DNA from: Sphingobacterium puteale
GTDB taxonomy: Bacteria > Bacteroidota > Bacteroidia > Sphingobacteriales > Sphingobacteriaceae
Assembly (NCBI RefSeq): GCF_003627955.1
Contig: NZ_RBWS01000001.1
Coordinates: 496,001-560,000, forward strand
Direction of reading: 5' to 3'
DNA length: 64,000 nucleotides
A model generated the notes under the pieces. That model was not told where the DNA came from and ran no database searches. It saw only the letters and a list, made by a program, of their open reading frames with translations. The position numbers and the translations under genes are program-made. Position 1 is the first letter of the stretch. Each line of letters starts with the position of its first letter. Positions 16,815 through 25,972 of the stretch are shown here, piece by piece.

Positions 16815-17336
16815 TTAACCTTCAGTTTCTTCTGATGCAGGAGCTTCAGTCTCTTCAGCAGCAGGTTCTTCTGCTACAGGAGCATTTTTAGCAGCTACAG
16901 CAGCAGCTTTTTCTTCTTTTTTCTTCGCCTCAGCAGCTAAAGCAGCTTTTTTAGCATCAGCTTTAGATTGAGCTAAACCATCTTTTTTACCAGAGATTCT
17001 AGCTTCTTGAGCTTCAGTCCAAGCAGTGAATTTAGCTTCAGCAGCAGTTTCGTCAAAAGCACCTTTTTTCACACCACCTTGTAAGTGTTTTTTGTAAAGA
17101 ACACCTTTGTAAGAAAGGATAGCACGAGCTGTGTCAGTAGGTTGAGCACCTTTATTCATCCAATCCAACGCTTTTTCGAAATCCAAAACGATAGTTGCAG
17201 GATTTGTGTTTGGGTTGTAAGAACCAATACGTTCGATGAATTTACCATCACGTGGAGCGCGAGAATCCGCTACGACTACGTGGTAAAAAGGACGTCCTTT
17301 TTTACCATGTCTTTGCAATCTGATTTTAGTTGCCAT
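16815..17336 (-). CDS. rpsP: 30S ribosomal protein S16 with extended tail
   Basis: 173 aa against about 82 in E. coli. Residues 1-80 are canonical S16: [22 protein letters not shown], then [20 protein letters not shown]. The remaining part is low complexity, first Lys/Ala-rich (about 100-145) then Ala/Glu/Pro-rich acidic (146-173). Extended S16 tails are common in Bacteroidota as far as I know. It is an assembly protein binding 16S rRNA. A TAnnTTTG element at 17395-17402 and a short GC-rich hairpin in the leader (17366-17393) precede it. Confidence 0.95.
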   Translation of the reverse strand: MATKIRLQRHGKKGRPFYHVVVADSRAPRDGKFIERIGSYNPNTNPATIVLDFEKALDWMNKGAQPTDTARAILSYKGVLYKKHLQGGVKKGAFDETAAEAKFTAWTEAQEARISGKKDGLAQSKADAKKAALAAEAKKKEEKAAAVAAKNAPVAEEPAAEETEAPASEETEG

Positions 17337-17365
17337 TTCTTAATTTTATTTTATGTATTCAACAT

Positions 17366-17402
17366 ATCCCCCGAGCTTCATACTAGAGGGGATGCAAAGA
17401 TA
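17366..17402 (-). promoter_or_regulatory. rpsP promoter -7 element and 5'-leader hairpin
   Basis: TATCTTTG (17402-17395, minus strand) matches the -7 consensus. Directly after it ATCCCC (17393-17388) pairs with GGGGAT (17371-17366) around a 16-nt loop, so the transcript would start in or beside a hairpin. Autoregulation by S16 is conceivable but unproven. Confidence 0.5.
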
Positions 17403-17413
17403 GTTATTTTTTT

Positions 17414-18337
17414 CTATTCATAGACATAATTTAATAAAACTTCGCTGAAAATGACATCCTTAGCATCTTCAAAATCCCCTTTAACAACATAACTCATTGC
17501 ACTAGCTTTGCCGTCACCACCTAAGGTAATCTTTACAGCTGTTTTCTTTGTCCAATCTGGCTGAATTTCCTGATTGGCCTTTCCCTGAACCAAGGTAGAG
17601 AAAAAAGAATTTTCTAAATTTTTGGATACAACCTGATTAATATCAATCGGATTAAAACCCATTTGTTTGTAAATAGGATAAAGAGGATTTATTGTAGTGG
17701 AATATTGAAAAAAGGAGAATAAAGTAAATTCAAGTTTAGAGTCTCCAGGAATATTCAAAAGCGGCGAGAAATATAGAAAGCTTTTCAGTTTTTGGATATT
17801 ATCGCCATTATAGGCAAAAGTCAACTCCTGCTCATCTCCTATTTGCTCATAGAATTTCTCCAGTTTCCGATAGACAACTTTGGAAGGTACAGGCATGTTC
17901 GAAGTATAAGAATAGCTTGTCAATAATTTATCTTTAATAAGCGATTCAGCGCCGCCGGTGCTTATTCCATCTTTAATCGGCGAGTTCTTATTATACAAAC
18001 TGTCAACAAATACACTTTTCAGACGATTCTGTTCATCCCAATGATAACTTAAACGCACGATTTTCTCCCGTTCAATTCCGCCCGTTTTATCCTGTAGCGC
18101 AATACGCGAATAATCTACACGCCCATTTGTGCCATAATGGAACTGTTGCTCATTCACTTTTGTTACCCGCCCTTGGACATCATATTGAAACTCATAGCTA
18201 CTTTGACTTGTATTTGAGTTAAACTGCGTCGCACTTCTAAATAAGACGAGTCGAGTATTATCCTTCTCAGATCCATCTTTTTTACAGGAATAATTAAAGG
18301 CGCATGATAACAGAAGGAGGCCCACTATATATTTCAT
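17414..18337 (-). CDS. Predicted lipoprotein with RHS/YD-like segments
   Basis: 307 aa. Lipobox FNYSC (Cys18) follows a short hydrophobic signal, and the next residues KKDGSEKDN are a typical flexible linker. Early segments such as FQYDVQGRVTKV, FHYGTNGRV and LSYHWDEQNRLKSV resemble the YD-repeat-like strands found in Bacteroidota DUF4595-type lipoproteins. The C-terminal third is globular without a recognised motif. Probably outer-membrane anchored; function unknown. It lies upstream of rpsP on the same strand, and the rpsP -33 region would fall inside its 3' end. Confidence 0.72.
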   Translation of the reverse strand: MKYIVGLLLLSCAFNYSCKKDGSEKDNTRLVLFRSATQFNSNTSQSSYEFQYDVQGRVTKVNEQQFHYGTNGRVDYSRIALQDKTGGIEREKIVRLSYHWDEQNRLKSVFVDSLYNKNSPIKDGISTGGAESLIKDKLLTSYSYTSNMPVPSKVVYRKLEKFYEQIGDEQELTFAYNGDNIQKLKSFLYFSPLLNIPGDSKLEFTLFSFFQYSTTINPLYPIYKQMGFNPIDINQVVSKNLENSFFSTLVQGKANQEIQPDWTKKTAVKITLGGDGKASAMSYVVKGDFEDAKDVIFSEVLLNYVYE

Positions 18338-18445
18338 AAAACAATAATTTGGTCAATAAATGAGAAGCAAATTAAGTATATTTTCTCAGTTAAAATAATC
18401 TTCGGCATTTTTGCCAATTCACATTTTACTTTTTACCTTCATTCC

Positions 18446-21400
18446 ATGAAATCTGTTGCGCCATTAAAAATACTTAAAGCTTCGGCCGGTTCCGGAAAAA
18501 CCTTCAGCCTGACACTGCATTATCTCACTTTACTATTATCCAATGAAAATAGCTACAAAGAGATATTGGCTGTGACATTTACCAACAAGGCCACCGCGGA
18601 AATGAAAGAGCGCATACTCACTGTACTCCATGGCCTGGCTATCGGAGACTCCGGTCCTAAAATCGAAGATTTTAGAAAATTGTTACTGCAGCAGCAGCCC
18701 GATTGGACCACCTATCTAATCCAGGAGAAATCTCATCGCGTCTACCGCCAGATCTTACATGACTATAGCCATTTCACAATAAGTACAATAGATGGTTTTT
18801 CCCAAAAAGTCATCCGTGCATTCACTTATGAGCTTAATCTCGATGCGGCCTATAAGATCGAGATGAATGTCAATAAAGTCAAAAATGAGTTGACAGTTAT
18901 GCTCAATCAGCTACTGGATGAACGACCTGACCTACTCGATTGGATTATCGCCTATGCGGAGAAAAAAATAGCCAAAAATGAGAACTGGAACTATCGACAA
19001 CAATTGATGGGACTGGCCAACCTTATTTTCTCTGAAAATTTCCAGGAGTTTGACAGCTATATTAATTCCGCCAATCCGAGAGAAGTTTTCAATCTCCTGA
19101 ACCAGGAAATCGAACAAAAAATAAATTCTTTCACAGAAGCACTTTCGCTGACCATTGAAGCTTTCAGTGAAACGTTTAAGAGCTTCAACATCAGTGAAAA
19201 TGAACTCAAGGGAAAATCACGCAACAAGATTATCTCGGCGAGCAAGACCAGTAAAAAGACCGACAAGCTAAGTTCTTCCGAAATTGCCAAGATATTGGAC
19301 AAATACGTACAGCTAATAGACAATGAAGACGCATTTACAGCTACTGACAAAAATATACGCCATGATCTTCTGTCAGCACTTGCTCCCGTCCTAAAATCTT
19401 TTCAGACGCTACAGGAGAATCTACCGGCTTATATTGCCTACCAAGCAGTGCAGAACAATCTCTATTACTTGCGCCTGCTCAAAGAAATGAGCGACCTGCT
19501 CACCCAGTGGCGCAAGGAGAACGGCGCACAGTTAATCTCAGATTCGCAGATCCTGTTAAATAAACTCGGTATCGATGAGAACAGCGATCCGACATTTATC
19601 TGGGAAAAAATAGGCAATCGCTTCAATTATTTTTTATTTGACGAATTTCAGGACACCTCACGTATCCAATGGAAAAACTATAGCCCTCTACTGATCAATG
19701 CACTTGCAGATGCAAATGGTACCCTGAGTGAACATCTGATTGTTGGCGATGTCAAACAAAGTATATACCGTTGGCGAAACGGAGATTGGCGTATATTGCT
19801 CCATCAGGTCGAACAACAAATTGGTCATGCATTCCACCTCGATGAAACTGCCAAAACCACTTTTATTGAAAACGGAAGCCTTGACACCAATTTTCGGAGT
19901 CTTCCAAATATCATCCTGCTAAACAATTATCTTTTTAGCAGTATTCCTCAACATTTGCAAGAGGTTCTTAATAAAAAGGTCGATGAAAACTTAGACGAAG
20001 ATGGGAAACGTTGGTGGGCCGCTTCAGGCAATGATAACATGCTTATCAAAGCCTACGAAAACAGTCAGCAGGAAATTCCTGCACACAAAAAGGGGAGCCT
20101 CGACAAGTTGGGCTCCATTGAAATAACATATATCCCTGTGTCAGATGGTCGCTTTAGAAGAAATCAGGTCGTTGAGGAATCGCTTCTGTTTTTATGTACA
20201 AAAATAGAAGAATGGTTTATTACTGGGAGATATCATGCCAAACAGATTGGTATCCTTGTCCGCAGTAATGCGCAGGCCAAATTGGTCATCCAAAAATTGA
20301 TGGATTTCAAAAAAGAGCAAAATCTTACCTTCGAGGTCATCTCTGGCGACGCGCTTGTTCTGGCCGGCAACGATGCTGTTCTTTTGCTGATAGAAACATT
20401 AAAAGCACTCGTTTACAATTCGGACAAACACAGTATACACAAAGCAAAAATGGTCTATCTCTATCAGACCCTACAGAAAAATACAGTCAGTCAAAATGCT
20501 TGGCTAGCATTTGCTTCAAATGACATCCGTGCGCTGAAAGATTTTCTTCCCCATCCCCTGATCGACTCCTGGGAAACCTGGCAGAAACAGCCATTGGTTC
20601 ACCTCATAGAAAAACTGATCGAAATCTATGGCTTCACAACCGAGCAAAACATCCATCTGCCCTACCTGCTGGCATTCAAAGATATGATATCGGGCTTCTC
20701 TTCCAACGGTGAACGCGGAATCATTCAATTCCTGGAGTTTTGGGAAGAAGATGGTCATCGTGCAGTACTGCCATCCAATGGAGAAATCAATGCGATTGAG
20801 GTAACGACAATCCATAAATCAAAAGGGCTCGCCTATGATGTTGTCATGCTCCCGTTCTGTTCCTGGGATCTGGATGGCATGATCAATGGGGATTTTTGGA
20901 TAGATACCCATGAAACGCCATTTGCCCAATTGGGAAAAATTCCTATAAAGTATACAGCAACAGTTGGAAAATCTGTGTTTTTCAAACAGTATTTTGAGGA
21001 AATGCTATTCAATTATATGGATGCGCTCAATACCTTCTATGTAGCGACAACCCGTGCTATTGAACATCTCTATATTACAGCTCCTTTATTTAAAGAGTCC
21101 GTTGATAAGAAGACGGGGGAAATTACGGGCTATGATATCAAGGATGAGTATATAAGTGATATACTTTATCAAGTATTAGATTCAACTTCCGCTCCATTTA
21201 CATTGGAAGGCACCTCTGTTAAGATCGACCAGACCATCAAACAAAAAGATCATCAAATCCGAGGGAACAACATCATTTCACTCAGCTACTACCCTATTTC
21301 CAAAGAACTGGAAATGGCCTTAGAAAAATCCAGTACACGTACGATCAACGACATCATGATGCTGGAGAAAGCAGCGCAGTATGGGATATTGGCCCACGAG

Positions 21401-21796
21401 ATCATGTCCCAGATTTCTCAAGAAAAAGATATCTCCAGATTAGTACGGCAGCTAATTCAAGAAGGTATACTCTCAAAAGAGGAGGAACCCTTTCTGATGC
21501 AGGAAATCAACCAGATCTGGCACCACCCAACCATCAATCAGTGGCTCACCGGGAAATATAAAATCTGGAATGAAGCCAGTATCATTACCGCTAAAGGCGA
21601 AACCATCCGCCCCGACAAAGTCTTCACCTCCGAAGAAGAAACAATTGTACTGGATTTTAAGTTTACGCAAACAGACTACATCGGACATAAATATCAGGTA
21701 GATAACTATAAAAAAAACTTGGTGAACCTAGGCTACACCAATGTTAAAGCCTATCTATATTATGCCAAATCAAATCAATTAATTGAAGTAAAATAA
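18446..21796 (+). CDS. addA: AddA-like UvrD-family helicase/nuclease
   Basis: 1116 aa. Walker A is ASAGSGKT (12-19). FDEFQDTS (about 398-405) is motif II, ATTIHKSKGLAYDVV-type motif V lies near 785-797, and YVATTRA motif VI near 864. A C-terminal PD-(D/E)XK nuclease has RPDKV (about 1055) and VLDFKF (about 1068), with a His in YGILAHEIM. This layout is that of AddA in AddAB recombination complexes, which resect double-strand breaks for RecA. The partner gene begins 9 nt downstream. Chi recognition cannot be predicted here. Confidence 0.9.
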   Translation: MKSVAPLKILKASAGSGKTFSLTLHYLTLLLSNENSYKEILAVTFTNKATAEMKERILTVLHGLAIGDSGPKIEDFRKLLLQQQPDWTTYLIQEKSHRVYRQILHDYSHFTISTIDGFSQKVIRAFTYELNLDAAYKIEMNVNKVKNELTVMLNQLLDERPDLLDWIIAYAEKKIAKNENWNYRQQLMGLANLIFSENFQEFDSYINSANPREVFNLLNQEIEQKINSFTEALSLTIEAFSETFKSFNISENELKGKSRNKIISASKTSKKTDKLSSSEIAKILDKYVQLIDNEDAFTATDKNIRHDLLSALAPVLKSFQTLQENLPAYIAYQAVQNNLYYLRLLKEMSDLLTQWRKENGAQLISDSQILLNKLGIDENSDPTFIWEKIGNRFNYFLFDEFQDTSRIQWKNYSPLLINALADANGTLSEHLIVGDVKQSIYRWRNGDWRILLHQVEQQIGHAFHLDETAKTTFIENGSLDTNFRSLPNIILLNNYLFSSIPQHLQEVLNKKVDENLDEDGKRWWAASGNDNMLIKAYENSQQEIPAHKKGSLDKLGSIEITYIPVSDGRFRRNQVVEESLLFLCTKIEEWFITGRYHAKQIGILVRSNAQAKLVIQKLMDFKKEQNLTFEVISGDALVLAGNDAVLLLIETLKALVYNSDKHSIHKAKMVYLYQTLQKNTVSQNAWLAFASNDIRALKDFLPHPLIDSWETWQKQPLVHLIEKLIEIYGFTTEQNIHLPYLLAFKDMISGFSSNGERGIIQFLEFWEEDGHRAVLPSNGEINAIEVTTIHKSKGLAYDVVMLPFCSWDLDGMINGDFWIDTHETPFAQLGKIPIKYTATVGKSVFFKQYFEEMLFNYMDALNTFYVATTRAIEHLYITAPLFKESVDKKTGEITGYDIKDEYISDILYQVLDSTSAPFTLEGTSVKIDQTIKQKDHQIRGNNIISLSYYPISKELEMALEKSSTRTINDIMMLEKAAQYGILAHEIMSQISQEKDISRLVRQLIQEGILSKEEEPFLMQEINQIWHHPTINQWLTGKYKIWNEASIITAKGETIRPDKVFTSEEETIVLDFKFTQTDYIGHKYQVDNYKKNLVNLGYTNVKAYLYYAKSNQLIEVK

Positions 21797-21805
21797 ACAA
21801 TCGCG

Positions 21806-24691
21806 ATGCAGACAGCCTTTTTAAAATTAGTAGCGGCGGATATTCAAAAACGTTTTGGAAACGATTTGAGTGAGATTGCCATCGTGTTTAACAATAAACG
21901 CCCGATTACGTACCTCAAAAAACATCTTGCCGATGTCTACGGACAGGCAATCTGGTCCCCTCAATTTTTCACCATACAAGAATTCTTTAAATTATCAACT
22001 AACGATACCGACGCGAATGCCTTAGCACAATTCTTTCAGCTCTTTAAAATCCATAACGACCTTTTGGCCGCGGAAGGAAAACAGCCGGAGACTTTAGAAG
22101 AATTCTATCCCATTGCGGAGATTATATTGAGTGACTTTGGACAACTGGATTATGATCTGGTTCCGATCGACCAGGTTTACCTGGAACTTTATGACAACAC
22201 TAAAATTGACATTGCTTTTCAACATCTTACGCCAGAGCAACAGGGGTTCATCCGTCAGTTTTGGCAATCATTTTCCATAGCGGGGCATAGCGATGTACAA
22301 GAACGCTTTTTACAATTATGGAAAAGACTTCCCCTATTATACACGAGATTCAAAGAAAAGCTTAAAGCAGAAGGTCAAACCAATTATCCTACAATCTATC
22401 GAGACCTGGTTGAGGGCAGGGCGTCAAATCAGGACTTTACATCATCTTTTCAGCGGATCCTATTCGTTGGTTTCAATGCATTAAATAAAGCCGAGGCTAA
22501 ATTATTCCGCAAATGGCAGGAAGAAGGGAAAGCGCTGTTCTACTTCGATGCAGATGCCTACTATCTGGAGGACAACATGCAAGAAGCGGGCCTATTTATT
22601 CGTCGAAATATCTTTCAGACCGGACTTGTCAATGCATTAGGCGACAGTCCGAATATTATCGGGAATAGAACCTCAACAGTAAACCTATATGCGAGTACAG
22701 GAAAAATAAGTCAGACAAAATTGCTTTATGATATCCTCGAAAAGCAAAATAACACAGATCAAACTTCAGCCATCTTATTGGCTGATGAGAACCTGTTAGT
22801 TCCTTTGCTCCAAAGCCTACCCGATGTTAATCCCAATATTACGACCGGATATCCCCTAACCCAATCGCCGATCTATGGGCTATTGGACTTATGGATGGAA
22901 GTGCATCTAGAAATATCACAGTTAAAAAAACGCAAGCTTTCCTATCAGACCATTGAGACCTTCATCAATCATCCCCTGACACAAGTCTCTTTGGAAGACA
23001 AATTGCTAATTCAGAAAGAAATCGCCGATAGGCAATTATTTGAAATCGCCTTGGAAGAGCTACATTTCAAAAGTTCCTTACCCCAATTTTTCGTTCCCAT
23101 TGGACATGCGTCCCAGTTGATCCCTTCACTCATCAACATCGTTGAAGACTTGCTGCACAGCATATCATCAGATGAACGCATCCGTCAGATTGACAATAAC
23201 CTGCTGATAGAAACCAAAAAGACACTCAACCAGCTGTTATTGGGATTTGACACCGTTGCCCCCTTGAGCATCGGCTTCCAGATCGGCTTGATTAAGAAAG
23301 CCATATCACCGATAAACTCCGCGATAGAGGGAAACCCGCTAGAAGGCATCCAGATTATGGGGCTTTTGGAAAGCCGATGTCTAAATTTTGACAATGTTTA
23401 CATCCTGGGGGCCAACGAAGGTATCCTGCCCAAAATATCCAATTCCCCGACGTTTATTCCCAATAGCCTGCGAAGAGCTTATGGACTTCCGATATTGGAA
23501 AATCAAGATGCACTCTCAGCCTATTTATTTTACAGACACTTTCAATATAGCGAGGGAATCCATATTTTTTATAATGGCTTGGTTGACGAAAGCTCAACAG
23601 GAGAGGAAAGTCGATTTATCAAACAGCTGGAATTTGAAAGCCGGTTTAATTTTGAACGAAAAGTTCAACAACAGACGATCCAGTTCTCCGATAAAACGGC
23701 AGAGATTATCATCGAAAAGAAGGGCGAAGTATGGAAAAAGATGTATCAGGACTTCATTGTCGATCAGAAGCGAATATCAGCGACCGCATTAACAACTTAT
23801 TTGCAGTCTCCGTTGCAGTTTTTCCTCAAGCATATTGCAAATATCAAAGAACCTCCTTCCATTTCACAGGAATTTGAGATGAACAAATTGGGAACTGTTA
23901 TCCACAATGTCATGGAGAAAATATTCCTGCCGTTCAAAGATCAGAAAGACTTTACACCAACGCATATTCTGCAGCAGCAATTCAATCAGATCGAATCTTT
24001 TGTTATTCGGGAAATAGGCTTTCAATATCAGGTTGAATTAACTTCCACAAACGATTTAAATAGCCTACAGCGCATCATGTTAAAGATCGCCTGTGAATAT
24101 ATCAAAATGTATCTCGAATATGACATCGCCAATTATAAGGCCTTCCGTATTATAGAACTTGAAAACGACACCGACTACATACTTCCATACCCTATTTCTG
24201 TAAATGGTAAAGAAGAACAGGTTACTTTATATGGTATCATTGACCGGGTCGACGAAGTTGTCACCCATGATGATCGGATCATCAGCAGGATTGTCGATTA
24301 CAAAACAGGAGGTGATTCCGTTAGTTTTAAAGAGATGGACCAGGTCTTTGCCCCCAATACGGAAAATAAAGCGCTGATACAAACACTTTTCTATGCCTAT
24401 GTATTTGAGCAAAAGACAGGCCGGAAGCAACTGGAGCCACATCTATATGTTGCTCGAAAAATGCGTGAGGAAGGAACTCTGTTTAATGGCAAAGAGGGTG
24501 TATTAACCGCCGACTTTCTCGCCTTTCAGAAAGAGAACTTCGTCGGATTCTTGAGCAAGATACTCTGTGAAATTTTTAATCCTGAAATTCCATTTAGACA
24601 TAATCCGGATGCGACCATCTACCCCAGCGATCCTTATACGCTGTTCTATAGAGAAGCGAGCAAATGGGCGGAAAATGAAGAATCAGTATAG
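21806..24691 (+). CDS. addB: AddB-like PD-(D/E)XK nuclease, without iron-sulfur cysteines
   Basis: 961 aa. The N-terminal two thirds is an inactivated helicase-like body; residue 500 region LEGIQIMGLLESRCLNFDNVYILG is a motif V-like block. The nuclease follows SATALTTYLQSPLQFFLKH (about 657-675), with GTVIHNVMEKIF, GIIDRVDEV (about 811) and IVDYKTGG (about 829-836). In AddB and related nucleases four Cys hold an iron-sulfur cluster; here the expected positions read YLQSP near 665 and Y, D and Y near the end (ATIYPSDPYTLFYREAS). With addA it should process DNA ends. Confidence 0.87.
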   Translation: MQTAFLKLVAADIQKRFGNDLSEIAIVFNNKRPITYLKKHLADVYGQAIWSPQFFTIQEFFKLSTNDTDANALAQFFQLFKIHNDLLAAEGKQPETLEEFYPIAEIILSDFGQLDYDLVPIDQVYLELYDNTKIDIAFQHLTPEQQGFIRQFWQSFSIAGHSDVQERFLQLWKRLPLLYTRFKEKLKAEGQTNYPTIYRDLVEGRASNQDFTSSFQRILFVGFNALNKAEAKLFRKWQEEGKALFYFDADAYYLEDNMQEAGLFIRRNIFQTGLVNALGDSPNIIGNRTSTVNLYASTGKISQTKLLYDILEKQNNTDQTSAILLADENLLVPLLQSLPDVNPNITTGYPLTQSPIYGLLDLWMEVHLEISQLKKRKLSYQTIETFINHPLTQVSLEDKLLIQKEIADRQLFEIALEELHFKSSLPQFFVPIGHASQLIPSLINIVEDLLHSISSDERIRQIDNNLLIETKKTLNQLLLGFDTVAPLSIGFQIGLIKKAISPINSAIEGNPLEGIQIMGLLESRCLNFDNVYILGANEGILPKISNSPTFIPNSLRRAYGLPILENQDALSAYLFYRHFQYSEGIHIFYNGLVDESSTGEESRFIKQLEFESRFNFERKVQQQTIQFSDKTAEIIIEKKGEVWKKMYQDFIVDQKRISATALTTYLQSPLQFFLKHIANIKEPPSISQEFEMNKLGTVIHNVMEKIFLPFKDQKDFTPTHILQQQFNQIESFVIREIGFQYQVELTSTNDLNSLQRIMLKIACEYIKMYLEYDIANYKAFRIIELENDTDYILPYPISVNGKEEQVTLYGIIDRVDEVVTHDDRIISRIVDYKTGGDSVSFKEMDQVFAPNTENKALIQTLFYAYVFEQKTGRKQLEPHLYVARKMREEGTLFNGKEGVLTADFLAFQKENFVGFLSKILCEIFNPEIPFRHNPDATIYPSDPYTLFYREASKWAENEESV

Positions 24692-24715
24692 GAAAGGCCT
24701 TCAGCCTGTTAGCTA

Positions 24716-24775
24716 AAACGCTAAGAAAAGGGGACATTCATGAATGTCCCCTTTTCTTAGCGTTTATTTTTTTTT
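24716..24775. terminator. 25-bp palindromic terminator shared by addB and the JmjC gene
   Basis: 24716-24740 and 24741-24765 are perfect reverse complements (core AAGGGGACATTCA), followed by nine T at 24767-24775 on the plus strand. It lies 24 nt after addB. The last three codons and stop of the minus-strand gene are within it. Confidence 0.92.
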
Positions 24776-25626
24776 ATCGCCTTATTGGCTCGCCGTTTGG
24801 CGGTATTTATTTTATAATGAAACCAATGATCTTTAAAGATCTTACGCATGGTATTATCAAAATGTCTGGTGATAAAAAGGTTACGTGCTCCTTTTAATTT
24901 CTCACTGATCGAATTTGCCAAAGCCCTTACTGAAATAGAATAACCTTCGGTCTCATATTGTATGTAGTGCCACCAGCCTGCAGGCATATAGAGTGTTTCT
25001 CCCGGGTGGATCACCGCCTCATACCCCTCCAGATATTCTATCCCCGGAAATTCCTCCACATTGCTATACTTTGGATTAGCAATACTATGGAAGTTATATG
25101 GTAGCTTATACATCAGATCAGATTGATCATTTGGAAAAAGCCAAATACGTTTAAGTCCCTGAAACTGTGATATAAACACATGGGACATATCGATATCAAA
25201 ATGATTCCGTGTACTTGAACCTTCGCCTCCGAAAAACATAAAGGGCAGCCACTGCAATACTTTTCCACCTGTTACATCATTATAGATAACATCCTGTTTT
25301 AGCTCGGGACGTATCTTGAGCAGATTGAACAGAAACAATCGTAACTCGGTAGGTTCTTTAGTAATAAGATCCAAATATTCCGCAAATGTCATTTGCCCCA
25401 CAGGAGCACTGGCAGCACGATCCATCGAATCTTCTTCTTTTCCATAGACATCAATCTTAATATCACCGGCTATTTCCTTAAAGTAATCATAACTCCATTT
25501 CTTCCATGCAGGACTATCAGCACTAATAAAATCTTTTATAACCACCGGAAACCCAGGTTTCAGATATTTTTTTAAAAAGTCCTCTGATCGAATGCCCGAA
25601 ATTTTATCAACTTGCTTTAAATTCAC
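24757..25626 (-). CDS. Cupin-8/JmjC-type Fe(II)/2-oxoglutarate dioxygenase-like protein
   Basis: 289 aa with a GTG start; the next in-frame ATG is too far inside (residue about 68). The cupin_8/JmjC fold is supported by NHFDIDMSHVF (141-151, His142 and Asp144) and PAGWWHYIQY (215-224, His220), giving the HxD...H iron triad. QFQGLKRIWLFPNDQ is the usual block between them. The family hydroxylates protein side chains such as ribosomal proteins; the substrate here is unknown. The C-terminal 40 residues are very basic and end in an Ala/Asn/Lys/Arg tail. Monocistronic. Confidence 0.85.
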   Translation of the reverse strand: MNLKQVDKISGIRSEDFLKKYLKPGFPVVIKDFISADSPAWKKWSYDYFKEIAGDIKIDVYGKEEDSMDRAASAPVGQMTFAEYLDLITKEPTELRLFLFNLLKIRPELKQDVIYNDVTGGKVLQWLPFMFFGGEGSSTRNHFDIDMSHVFISQFQGLKRIWLFPNDQSDLMYKLPYNFHSIANPKYSNVEEFPGIEYLEGYEAVIHPGETLYMPAGWWHYIQYETEGYSISVRALANSISEKLKGARNLFITRHFDNTMRKIFKDHWFHYKINTAKRRANKAIKKNKR

Positions 25627-25649
25627 GACTGACTAATTTTGCTTAATTA

Positions 25650-25677
25650 CAAACATAAAAAAAATATTTCTACCAAA
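25650..25677 (-). promoter_or_regulatory. Promoter of the JmjC-type gene
   Basis: On the minus strand TTTG (25677-25674), 16-nt spacer, TATGTTTG (25657-25650), an exact -7 match with a slightly short spacer. It supports the GTG start about 24 nt downstream. Confidence 0.55.
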
Positions 25678-25922
25678 TTTTAAAAATAACGCATACACTT
25701 TATTTTTAATCGGAACAAATAACCCAAATACAATTTAATGGAAATATATTTAAAATCTCAATGACATCTGTCACTTTTAATACATTTCTCCCTTACAACA
25801 ATCCTTATCCACAAACCAATATACAACGATCATACTTTCGTCACCTTTCCTTATCAACGGTGTGAAAACGAAACGAATATTTTAATTCAAGTATCATTTA
25901 CCTTGCAGATTCCCTATTCAAC

Positions 25923-25949
25923 AAAAAAAGGGTTTTGAAAAACCCCTTT
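25923..25949 (-). terminator. Terminator after hemD
   Basis: On the minus strand AAAGGGGTTTT pairs with AAAACCCTTT (one bulged base), followed by a T run. It lies about 25 nt after the hemD stop. Confidence 0.82.
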
Positions 25950-25972
25950 ATATTATTGACCTAAGATAGGTA

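Larger units (their letters stand above)
25627..25972. other. AT-rich intergenic region
   Basis: No gene seen in 346 bp. It holds the JmjC-gene promoter (25650-25677), a hemD terminator (25923-25949), and one perfect DnaA-box 9-mer TTATCCACA (25806-25814) with only poor neighbours, so I do not call an origin. Confidence 0.6.

Noticed and set aside
17247..17262. CACGTG-centred sequence considered as parS
   Set aside because: Flanks do not form the 16-bp palindrome of parS; lies in rpsP and is far from parAB.
25806..25814. Perfect DnaA box TTATCCACA in an AT-rich gap, considered as replication origin
   Set aside because: Only one good box in 346 bp and a second isolated copy near 5124; no cluster, no dnaA or dnaN gene nearby.
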